Source: Lasioglossum baleicum
Lineage: Eukaryota; Arthropoda; Insecta; Hymenoptera; Halictidae
Direction: 5' to 3'
Assembly: GCF_051020765.1 (NCBI RefSeq)
Contig: NC_134946.1
Location: forward strand, 2,159,239-2,223,238
Length of the DNA stretch: 64,000 bases
Below the pieces are notes generated by a model, which did no database searches, had not been told where the DNA came from, and was given only the letters and a program-made list of their open reading frames with translations. The first letter of the stretch is position 1; the number at the start of each line of letters is the position of its first letter. Made by a program: the position numbers and the translations under genes. This document shows, piece after piece, positions 10,931 through 21,750 of the stretch.

Positions 10931-12436
10931 GTTTCCACATGAAACATCCATCGATTCTTAAGGATGTTCTGGAGGTATATAAAAACGCAAAAAAATTTTT
11001 GAAAATTTGACAAGATATAATTCTTACTAAATTAATGCAATTACCAAAGTTTGGGTTCGATTCACTGCACCGTTTAAGAATTATAGCAACTTAAAGTTTG
11101 CACATTTTTCTAACACGTCTTCTTATGGAGAATTCATAAAATTCCACTTTGAACCCTATTTAAATCTTGAAAAAATGCAACTAGAAACTCCAGTTTTTTT
11201 ATTATATATGTAGTAAAAATTATGTAATTAATTATGTTCAAAATTTATTAGGATTCACTAAACAGTTACAGAGCAAAAAAATTATAAACTGTTACAAAAC
11301 GTCAAAGTGTTGTCTCTCACTAGCATGGAAACGCGACAAGTGTAGATCACTGAATATGGCTACAGAGGGTACAGTATTCGCAAAAGTTTAATGCAAAATA
11401 TGTATACTCATGAATGGCTTTCATTGCCACGTATTGATATATTTCGAATTTCTTGTACTTTTGTTTCCCGTGGAATCTCCAGAACATCCTTAAAATCTTA
11501 AACTCTAAATTAAAATAGTCACTAAATCTAATGCGGATACTCTCCAAAAAAGAGTCTGAAATTGATCCACAAAATTTCCATTGTTTTCGTTTTAGAATTT
11601 CTAGTTTTTGCAATAATGAAAAAAGGACTGGTATTGTTGTGCCATAATACAGACAGGGTGAGTCCGAAGAAAAAAAACACCTATGTTATTGCTACGTGCG
11701 TAGTAGGTATATTAAACATTATATGTATTATATAAAATAAGATTCATGTATTTTCTGTTTTGTGTTGTATTAAAACTTCTGTTTCTGTTTAAAGTCCAAA
11801 AAGTTGAATTTATTTTAACAAAATTTAATATAATCTAATTTAAATTTAAATTCATCATGTTATTACTAGTCTATTTACTATAGAACCGTTTATAAAAATT
11901 TTTGTAATCTATTTTCTTCACAAAAATAAAATAAGAAAATCTGGCAAACTTTCCCTATTCAACTGCCTTTTACTTTCTCGTCAGCATAACTTACCATAAT
12001 CTGTATTTTATATGTTTATAAACTATAATAATATAGGATATTTTTTGTTATCATTATGCCTTATTTTAACTTATAACCATTTTAGCTCGCTTTCTTGTTT
12101 GTTTGTTTGTTTAGTCATTAGTCATAGTGAAATTCTGATTGCGAATTTAGTCATTAGTTATGCCATTATATGTAGTCAGTAGTCAATATTCATCCTAATT
12201 AAAATTTAATTATTATTCATTAGTCATTACGATCAAATACTTATGTAGTCATTACTGTCATTACTCATAGTCACGCTCAAGTATTTACTTAGTCAGTAAT
12301 CATTAGTCACTTTTATATGTAGAGCTTATGACGTTATTAGTCAATAATCATATTTGTGACTAGCGTTTTCCCAACTCTGTTCGAGGCATTTAAAAGACTA
12401 AACGATTAGTCAACCGAAAGTTTCGACTCCGAGACC
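10931..12436. other. Gene-free spacer of palindrome C
   Basis: About 1.5 kb of AT-rich DNA. An 88-codon frame at 11347-11613 on the minus strand has no recognisable motif. The only visible structure is a cluster of AGTCA pentamers at 12110-12370. I see no RNA gene, TIR or LTR. Confidence 0.5.
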
Positions 12437-13735
12437 AAAATTGCGTCTTACCGAGTCGTTTGGCAAATCGGTCGCGCGAAGAAGAATCTTTGTCTGATGG
12501 GGAATTTATAAAAAATTGTGTCATTGAAACTATTATTTAAAAAACAAGCTCCGCACTTTAATCCAAACTTGTGCGTATTTTTCGCTTTGTTTGGATGAAA
12601 GCACGGATGCAACCGAAGTTGTTCAGTTAGCAATTTTTGTGCGTATTAGTACCTTTCCATAGGACCACTAAAGGAATAGATATACATATGTATTGAATGC
12701 TTTAAAAATACAAGTAGAGAATTATACTAATTTTAGTAAATGTTGTTGTATTGTGTTACGGATGGAGCACCATCAATGCGGGGGCAAAAAATTTTTAAGA
12801 AAGAATGGTATTAATTGCGATGATTTTCATTGCATAATACTTATTGACGTATTATATCAAAATATCACATAAATATATAAAAGCTTCAGAAGTAATGAAA
12901 TTTGTCACCAGAGTAATTAATCTTCTCAGAGCCAGTAACCGCTCTTTGATTCATCGTAAATTAAAATTGTTTTTAGAGAATGAAGGTGCCGCGTACTCTG
13001 ATTTGCAAATGTACACAGGTGTTCGTTGGTTGAGCGCCGCTACAGCATTACAAAGATTCTTTGCACTTCGCAAAGATTTAGTTGCATTTCTAAAATCGGG
13101 AAGCAGTAGCACATCATTTGTAATTATTGAGCAATTGGAAAATAAAGAATTTCTGTGTTCATTAGCATTTCTTACAGATATGACGTGCCACCTTAATTCA
13201 TTAAATACGCTTTTGCAGGGGAAACGGAAGAATATTGCTAATTTGTTTTGGCATGTACGTAAATAGCTTTCGTAGAAAATTAGCAGTATTCGTACAGCAA
13301 TTTGAAAAAGAACATCTGAATTATTTTCCTTCGTGTCAAGAAATTAAAGATGAATTTCTTGATGCAAATTTTTCTTCGTTTTGGGAAAATATATTTGATA
13401 TTTAGAACGAGTTCAATAGTAGATTTTTAGATTTTCTTTAATAAAAAGAAAGAAACACGGCAAGACTTTATCAAATTGTTGCAACCTGCCCAATACCCAA
13501 AATCGCGAAATTTTGGTTTGAAAGTTTTCAATATTTACATCGATTTACATCGGTGAAACTAGTTTTTCCGCAATGAAACCAATTAAATCGAATATTCACA
13601 TTCGATTGACTGATACTTCTTTGGTAAGCGCGTTACGTATAGCGATGTTGTGGCTTGACGTTTCAGAATTAATTCGAAACGAGCAATGGAAACATTTAAT
13701 ATTCGCTTTTAATATGCTTTATATTGCTTATTAAC
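12437..13735 (+). pseudogene. Decayed hAT transposase (ZBED5/GTF2IRD2-like)
   Basis: Reading across frames on the + strand, successive hAT blocks appear in the right order: SYRVVWQIGRAKKN; YFSLCLDESTDATE with the catalytic Asp of the LDEST block; a VTDGAPSMRG-like block (second Asp); FHCII; KASEVMKFVTRVINLL; GVRWLSAATALQRFF; the LAFLTDMTCHLNSLN block with LLQGK; and the C-terminal MKPIKSN...RLTDTSL block. Stops and frameshifts separate them; the longest intact frame is 12844-13266. A working enzyme would be about 600 residues. No BED finger or TIR was found. It ends where arm A' starts. Confidence 0.65.
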
Positions 13736-14265
13736 TTCCCGATTTTATAGGGAAGTTATTGTAATGACCCCGAAAATCGAAAATCGATTTTTTAGCAGTT
13801 CTTCACGTTTCATGGTCATTGCAGTCATTTTAGACTATTTTCAGCAAAATGTTCGTATGTGTGTGTGTGTGTGCGTATGGCCGTTTCTATGTAATCAAAT
13901 TTTTCGTTAACGTTTTCAGAAAAAGTAACAACGCGATCAGGATGATGAATTATGCAATCGATGTGCCCCGCTGTAACTTAGAGCTGATTAGATTTTGGTC
14001 CATTTTGGTCAAGTAGTTTTTTAGTTTTTTCGAAAGAAGTTCATTCAACAATGCAATTTATACGAGAGAACGGAAAGTTTCCACCGAAGAAACAAACGTA
14101 ATTACACAAAAAATTTTTTTTTTCGATTTTTTTAAAATTTAAAAAAAATTAAAAAAAAATTTTTTTTTGTACATACGATGATGTTTCCGCTTACAATAAT
14201 CGAAAATTATCCCAGTGCAAGAGTGAGTTAATCATCTCTACTCCCGAGAATACATTTTCAAAGAA

Positions 14266-14418
14266 TATCGATGAAAGTACAAAAAAAATTTATATTACAA
14301 TCTTTAAAAAAACAATCAGTTCAAAACGAATTATTAACTGAGATTAAATTGAAAATTAATATAAATTATATGATAATTATTAATAACATTGATGTTGAAA
14401 ACGGATTGGTTAATGGAG

Positions 14419-14452
<34 letters not shown>

Positions 14453-14930
14453 CGGCATATTAAAATTTATTACTTTTCAAGAAAATACTAAAATTCCGTC
14501 TATATTGTGGTTAGATTTTCAATTGGCCAGAGTAGGAGTGAAAGTAAGAACTCGTTATCGTGATTATATGAAAAATGCCAATATTGATCAAAATTTTACA
14601 CCAATAATAAAAATATCGAATCAAGTAAATATGTCGAGTGAGAAAAAATATCAAATCACACGTAGTCAATTTTCAGTGGTTCCTACTGAAGCGATAACGA
14701 TTCATAAAAGTCAGGACAAACATACGAGAAAGTATGTTTGGATTTTTAAAAATCAGAAAGGCGAACTTTACAAATGTTGTATGTAGCACTGAGCAGAGTT
14801 TCAAAATTGAGCGCAGTTTATATATTTTGGGACAATTTAAATTAACAGTATCGAAGAAAACCAAGATCACTACTGCAAACCCGGATAATGAGGAGTTGTA
14901 TCGTTTGCGAAAAACTAATTAAGACAATTT
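14266..14930 (+). pseudogene. Pif1-type helicase remnant, arm A' copy, with CA-repeat insertion
   Basis: The frame 14271-14786 joins the ENGLVNG stretch to the PSILWLDF stretch through a run of Thr-His pairs encoded by a CA repeat that the other copies lack. It then runs out of frame at AITIHKSQ because of the same one-base deletion seen at 3410-3990. A substitution changes FPVVP to FSVVP. It is not a functional helicase. Confidence 0.7.
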
Positions 14931-16204
14931 ATTTTGCAACATTAGTATGCTATAACAAGGAACCAAGCGAGCAACGAGCCTACGATGTTGGTTTAATGCG
15001 ACGCCATATAGCAAACATTTTGATAAGTAGAAAACTATTGAATTTCCCTGAAAACGTATAATCTTCTTAAAACGTACACTTAATAATGATGATAACATAC
15101 TGCAACTAACGCATCGGGAAGTTCTTTGTGTGGCTCGTGGAGAGTCACACACCAAATAAAAAAAAAACATTAATAGCTATAGGTACGACTAGCCATGCGT
15201 ACCACTAACCCTTTCGCAAGAGCAATCCTATCCGCGAGCGAGCAAAGCGAGCGAGCAAAAACAACCCTGCGAGGGAGCAATAATAACCCTCTAGTTTATT
15301 TTCGTTTTGCTTTGCTTATGCGCATGCTTATGCGAATGCTTAGAACCCCATCCGTAAGTTAACTTTTTTCATAGGCAGCTCATTTGTAGCTCTTATGATG
15401 ATACGATCGTTTGGGAATTTTTAAAGATTCTTTGAATTTATGAAGAGCGTTTTTATAAATACATTATACATTAATATCGGGACAAAATAGACATGTCGCG
15501 AGTAGCATCTGGTATTTCTAGATTTCGGCATCGCTAGGAGTACCACCACATTGGAGCTGCAATAGAAGCTAAGAAAGCGTCGATGTGTCGTTGGTAGACT
15601 GCTAAGAGTAGCTCTGTTCGCCGCTTCAACGTGAACGTTTCCAGTTTCCACAAAATGAAACATTGTATGTGTTTTGATGCTTCGTTCTCTCGCCAACCGT
15701 AACTGACCGTTAGTTGTTTAAATCGCGATGACTTGTTTATATCTCGTGCGCGGTCCGGTACGAAGATGCGTATGGTGGGAGTAACGAAGGCGCGCGTTGC
15801 ATGGAAGAGAGTTTCTGGGAGAAGCAGGCGTTTGAGGCCCCCACCCCCATCCGTGTCCGCGCCAGCTATATGGCATCACTGCCTCCCGTTGATTGGTCCG
15901 AAGCGATCTGGCACGATTGACAAAAGACGATCGGCAGAGGTTTCGTGGTCGACGGCGACGGTCGACGCCGACCGCGAGGAACGCAGTCCAACTGAGTCCA
16001 ACGCAGTCTTCAGCAGTGTTCAGCAGTCTCGTGGTCGTGGTCATACGTATTCGTTCCTTGTTGTTCACCAATTTCTTCGCTTGCAGTAAGTACTCTACAA
16101 ATCTTCGTGCCAAATGAATTTATTAATTGTTTACTCGATAAATATCCAAAATACTATCCCTACTACCCAATGAGGGTCAAAAAGCTCGAGAGTTCTTTAT
16201 TTTT

Positions 16205-16525
16205 CATTATTTTTTTGTGGGACTTTCTCCAACATATTTGTGGCATTTTTCTTATGAGAATGATACCAAATATTATATAATTCCGGTGATACTTACTTGT
16301 GCACTGAACGATGAAAGTCTCGAGCCAAAGGAAGGACAACGTATAGGAAAGACTTTGAACTGTGCCGGCGCGCACGTAACGACTCTCCGTGTTTCTTCCT
16401 TGCGCCCGAAACTTTCATCGTTCATTACACAAGTAAGTATTATCGGAATTATATTATACTTGGTATCATTTGCATTAGAAAAATGCCACGAATATGTTGG
16501 TGAAAGTCAGATTGTTATTGGATTT
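16205..16525. mobile_element. Palindromic MITE (family M1), right-arm copy
   Basis: Mirror of 1755-2075. The inverted halves flank a GATGAAAGT core; the frames crossing it are products of the palindrome. Confidence 0.6.
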
Positions 16526-17474
16526 TAGTAATGGTCTCCTGGTGTCGCATTCACACGGATGTACCCGACCAGTATTATGATTACATACCAATGATTACAC
16601 TCCTTCTGGGACAATGATAGGCCAGGTATTTTGGACATTTGTCAAGTGAATACTGTACTGCGTGATAATATTTTCATGATTTTGTATTTGTTCACAACAG
16701 AGACTTTTAGCCAATGGTGAGATATCGTGGCGATTTTAGCCTCAGTAAAGTAAAATTCTCGATAAAATGGGGTACCTTCAACACCCCGTAAAATATAGAT
16801 ACTTTCCCGTCAATTATTCACTACTGTTCAAAAGTATCCGGACACTCACAAAATGTGTAATAGCTAAGCATAGCATTTCGTTGTAATGGCAACGAAGTGT
16901 GTAATAGCAACTGTTCATTAGAGTGGAATGTAATTTTATTGTCGAGCAAAATTAGACCGAAATGATTCTAATATAGGGATCTTTGTTTGGTCATTTATTT
17001 ATTCACACACTTTATAGAAATATTTAAATACACTCGGTTGACACTTTCGATAAAGAAAAAAGTTCCGAAATCATGAAAAAAATACTCTACTAGACGTAAA
17101 GCAATCGTGATTGTAATACAAATTAATATGCTTTGCCTCAGGAATATATTATCCGTCGCGAATCGTCTTTTTGTGCGTGGTATCTAATGCATCCGAGCAA
17201 TTCAAAATAACTTTCAAATACGGAAAAATTATCTTCATGATGAAAAGCGACTCTATTAATTATGCACCAGATTACGAAAGACTTGTATCTTCTCGTAAGT
17301 TGCAGATTAAATTATCGAAATGCTTAATTTATAAAGAAAACGTTTTGGCCGCGCATGCGCGCGAAATCTTGCAGAATGTCTCAGCACTGTGCACGAGACA
17401 GCACGGCACGACTGGCACGATTATCATAAGTGCCTCATCTCTAGCGACGACAGAGAAGTAGGATTTAAATATCT

Positions 17475-17557
17475 AAATATCACAAAACGTCAACCTTACA
17501 GAGGTCAAGAGGTGATTTGTTGTCGGAACACCTCCATAATACACCGTAGGCGCACCC
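17475..17557. repeat. Short repeat directly upstream of the SMYD4 start codon
   Basis: A block including CACAAAACGTCAACCTTACA, GAGGT and ACCTC(TA)CATAATACAC recurs at about 37186-37255, and mirrored at 723-805. It ends a few bases before the start codon and may be leader or promoter DNA, or a small inserted element. The AGAGGT/ACCTCT pair within it can fold. Confidence 0.45.
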
Positions 17558-20500
17558 ATGGACAGGCACGTTTCACTTGATGTTCTCAAAGAATTAACAA
17601 GACGACACAGTTTGAAAGACAATATAAAGCGGGAGGATTTAATGTTTTATTTTTGGAATGATGAATACACAAGGTAGACAAACAGTGTATATTATTGAGT
17701 AAACCATTAATTCACAGATTTTTGTTACAGCATTACAAATATATAATATTAAATCATTTTTCTTGTAAATAGGGAATTTGTGTCGAACTGGATGAAAGGC
17801 TGTCAAAATACAAAAGAATCGAAGTCTATCACAAAAGCTCAAGTATGGAAAAACACAGGAAATAAACAATTTCAAGCCAAAAACTATTCAGAGAGTATAC
17901 AGTCTTATACAGAATGTGCTATGTATGCTCCAGAACACAGTCCTGAATTTTCCGTGGCTATTGCAAACAGATCTGCATCTTTATTTTTTTTAAATAGATA
18001 CAATGTAAGTAAACATGTAAACTATGCGGTAAATACATATTTCTTTCTATAGATATGTATTTAATGCTTTCCATTGTATTAACGTATTTTTATGTGTAAC
18101 GCATACCTGTTAACAACGACAAGGATTGTATAAAAGATATTGATTTAGCAATTGAGTTAAATTGTCCTAAGAGATTACATTACAAATTACATATGCGTAA
18201 GGTGGAATGTTACTTGAAATTAGGTAATCCAGATTTAGCAAAAGAAATGATCGCCAAAATACGTGAATCGATGGATGATCCCAACTATATTGTACCTTCT
18301 ATAAAAGGTAAACATAGCACATATGCGTTGATAAGTATTGATATGACATTTCTAAGCTCGAAAGAATGATTTTAATATAGAGATTAAGTTCTAAATGAGT
18401 TATGCTTCTAATACATCCACATTTAAATATCAACTTTCAGACGATATTGAAAAACGAATTTCTGGAATAACATTTAATGGACCATGTACACCAGACGAGT
18501 CGAAAAATATCGATGATCCGTCAGACTTTAGGTCTATGCTAATGTTCGATGAAAATCCTAATTTTCCACATGCATCGTCGAGCATCGATCGAAAGTTCAA
18601 CGAAGAACTGGGGAGACATGTAGTAGCAAATAGATTTATAAGAAAGGGCGAAGTCCTGTTTTTAGAAAAACCAGTAAGCTTTGTACTCCGGAATGATTGC
18701 AAAGTGAGTCGTATTTGTCAACACTGTAATCGTCTCTGCACAGACATTCCTGTACCGTAAGTAATATACAAGTAAAGTATAGTTATAAACAAAATACTTT
18801 ATGAAAACTATTGTAAAAATCATGAATTATGTTGATTTAGGTGCTCAAAGTGCTTGAATACTTTTTATTGCGACACAAATTGTTTGAAAGAAGCATGGTC
18901 TTCGTACCATTGTTGGGAATGTCAAATGGGTCTGTTGAAAGAATGTTGGACTGGACAACTTGCCGTGAAACTTTTACTAGTATGTACAACAACAACGGAT
19001 ACAATCAAATTTAATGAAATGCAAAATTTGATAACTAATTTTGATAAAGTACCCCTAGAAGATTTGATAATGCACTGTCTTGTAAGTAACACAACAGTAT
19101 TGTGAAAACAAGATTTTTTGTATAACTTATACAATTAAATGTTAAATCTTACAGACATCTGTCATACTTACCACGTATTTAATGGAACACACCGATTTCT
19201 TTCAAAGAAACGACCTTAATGATTTTGCAAGGAAATTTGTTGATAACAGTTTCAATTCCAACTTCCATGCTATAACAGATGATAATAAACATCTTTACGT
19301 AAGCTCTTTACTTCTACGATATATCCTACAAATTATTTCCAATTGTAGTTCAATGCATATGACCAGTCTACAATCGAGCGAAAATCATTTGTCTATCGGT
19401 CTCATAATTAACACAGACCTTGTAGCTATAGGAATTTACCCGTCTGCAAGTATGATGAATAATTCTTGTGATCCCAACATAGTTATCAAGTAATTATTTC
19501 TTTTTTTTTTTGAGACACTTGAATTACATTAGTTAATAATACGTTATTTTTATTATTATATTTTAGTTTTATGGATCAATACCAGATCGTTAAAGCATCG
19601 AGGGATATTGCCGCGAATGAAGAAATTTCGATGAGTTATGGTACATTAAGAGTTTTCAACGTGTTAAACATGGATATGTGCGTTTTCGTTTCATCGCTTA
19701 CTTAGTATTGTTATCCATAGGTCCCGATTACAGGCATACATCAACAGAAGAAAGACAGGAACTACTGTCAAGATCGAATTATTTTATCTGTAATTGTAAA
19801 CGTTGCACTCAGCCAAATCTGAAGTATTTCGTGGTATGTAAATATACACAGTTCATTCTTTTTCAAATAATTTAACAGTTAAATTACAATCATTTTATCA
19901 CTGCAGGAAAGGTTCACTGCCATGAACTGTTCGAAATGTAACGGTGCAGTGTGCAACATCAAGAATTCTTTATTTTGTTTAGACTGCTCCGACAAGCCCA
20001 AACATTTCCAACAAGATAAAATAAAGCAAGCTGGAAAACTCTTTAACGAAGCTAAGAGTTACATTTTTCAAGAAAATGCTGAAGCAGCTCTTAAGAAATT
20101 AGAAAAATGTTTAAATATTAGGAGAAGAATGTTATATAAATCTAATGAAGATATTGTCTCTACATTACATATCATATCAAAATTATATATGTTAAAGGGT
20201 ATTGTATAAATCAATTATTTGTATGAAATGTTTATTAACTTTATTATAAATTAAATGGGATTATTTTTGCAGGTAAATTGGCAGATGCTAAAAAATGCAG
20301 AGAAAGTATAATTGCTGCAGTTATTGAAAGATTTGGACCTTCTAGTATCGAGCTCATGAATATGCTGTATAAACTCGCAAATGTATGCCTTCCCTACATT
20401 GAAAAGACGTCGGATACTACTACAAGCTCGTACAAGTAAGTTCGTTATACAGGGTGTTTACCTACAGGTGGGAGAAAATTTAAGGGGTGGTTCTCGACGA

Positions 20501-21566
20501 TAATATAAGACAAAAATAAAAATATATATGAGAATATGTATACAGTGTCCCACTGTATCGAGAACGGCAGAATATCTCGGAAGACAGTATCGTTATCAAA
20601 AAAGTGTTCCTACAAAAGTTGTTTGGTATTACGGGCTACGTTACGTGGTATTAATTGTTTTGTTGTGGGTGGAGTGGTGGAGGACATTTCAAGGTCACCT
20701 TGATTTTTTTAAATGGAATACTATATTTTTTTCTTTAGAAAATAATAGCGGGTAGTGAGACGAATCCAAAGATGTGCTACATGATATTATCCTGATTTTG
20801 ATGAAGATGAAAAAAGCTTGTGTTTACATCCTGGATCGGTCGTCGGCCAACAGCCAGCAGCCGCTGCGGAACACTTTTTTGATAACGACAACTGTCTTCC
20901 GAGATATTCTGCCGTTCTCGATACAGTGGGACACCCTGTATAAGAATATACATATATATAAGAAAACAATTTAAAAGTGAAATGGCATTGACCCCTTCTA
21001 CTCGATAATTCCATAGGGCGGATATTAGAAATGTCCTTGTGGATTTTAACGAGTAGGTAGGTTCAATGTCGTCCACCGATTTTTTTAAACATTTTCACCT
21101 CGCTGGGGCCCCAAATGAGAATCAAGGTATGCATGCGTTTGTCACTTGATACGAGACTGTCGCGCGCCTGTCTGACGTACGCAACGTATACTTCTGTTAG
21201 AAGTGTTGCAGCATTTTAGGCGGATTTTTAATTGTTAATAACTAAATAACGAAGCCGAAATCGCAATTTTTTTATTCTTCATTTTCGTCTTATATTATCG
21301 TCGAGAACCACCCCTTAAATTTTCTCCCACCTGTAGGTAAACACACTGTATTTCGTGCATGGAAAGTTTAAAATTTATGATAAATGATATACAGAAATTT
21401 TTCATATTATAGAGATCTATTGACAACAACATACGAATATTTGGAACAAATAGAGGAGTTGATAGATCATAATTATGGATCATGGAGTGATGTCTACAAA
21501 GTGTACACACATCAAAAACACTTGGTACACATGCAACTTTCCTTCCATCAGTTAAGGCCTCATTAA
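17558..21566 (+). CDS. Smyd4: SMYD4-like SET and MYND domain protein, 11 exons
   Basis: Probable lysine methyltransferase of the SMYD family, acting in nucleus or cytoplasm. Exons: 17558-17673, 17773-18004, 18124-18307, 18441-18756, 18841-19081, 19155-19489, 19567-19640, 19721-19833, 19907-20198, 20273-20435, 21413-21566. All introns are GT-AG and the phases join into 739 codons. TPR-like helices lie at about residues 60-175 (KAQVWKNTGNKQFQ, then IANRSASLF). A split SET domain starts near ELGRHVVANRFIRKGE (about 233) and is interrupted by a MYND finger (CQHC...CSKC...C...HCWEC, about 270-312). SET resumes with NNSCDPN (about 463) and SYGPDYR (about 498), then the post-SET FICNCKRC. A second Cys cluster (MNCSKCNG...FCLDC) and C-terminal TPR-like helices follow. 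TPR before SET plus MYND and length fit SMYD4, not SMYD1-3. NHSC is NNSC here. Confidence 0.88.
20448..21350. mobile_element. TIR element in the last SMYD4 intron (outer)
   Basis: The ends are long inverted repeats beginning TACAGGGTGTTTACCTACAG and finishing ACACACTGTA, with about 65 bp of strong pairing (GGTGGGAGAAAATTTAAGG and ATTATCGTCGAGAACC-type blocks). Ends of the TACAGGGTGT type with a TA target fit Tc1/mariner-like MITEs. Its removal would leave a normal intron of about 75 bp. Another element sits inside it. Confidence 0.75.
20541..20940. mobile_element. TIR element nested in the intronic element (inner)
   Basis: Ends TACAGTGTCCCACTGTATCG and the inverse with ACACCCTGTA. About 70 bp of inverted pairing includes GAACGGCAGAATATCTCGGA and the AAAAAAGTGTTCC block. 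The middle is unpaired. No coding frame. The flanking AT-rich bases look partly mirrored. Confidence 0.7.
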
Positions 21567-21742
21567 GTATTACAAATTAATTCGAGGGCCGCAGTCCATA
21601 TATTTTTGTTTCAATACGAAATCACTGCATTTCAATTCATTCCAGTTGTACAGGTTTTGCAATCCAAATTCACCATTCTGCAAATTTAATTCATTGTAGC
21701 CATTTTCTTGGCATTTTCATTAATCAATTTTTAAACGGGAAA

Positions 21743-21750
21743 GTGCATAT
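21743..21750. other. 8-bp target duplication, left
   Basis: GTGCATAT directly precedes the transposon end and is repeated exactly at 25040-25047 after the other end. Confidence 0.85.

Larger units (their letters stand above)
13731..18279. repeat. Right arm (A') of giant inverted repeat A
   Basis: This is the reverse complement of 1-4525. It contains the AACTTCCC...GGGAAGTT hairpin at its inner edge, the Pif1 remnant with a CA-repeat expansion at about 14421-14451, repeat unit U, a MITE, and then the 5' part of the SMYD4-like gene. Beyond 18279 the gene continues, so this arm holds the ancestral arrangement. Confidence 0.95.

Noticed and set aside
18381..18394. In-frame TAA between SMYD4 exon 3 and a start-like ATG at 18395
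   Set aside because: A better acceptor (ATCAACTTTCAG at 18429-18440) joins in the same phase and skips the stop, so the gene is not broken.
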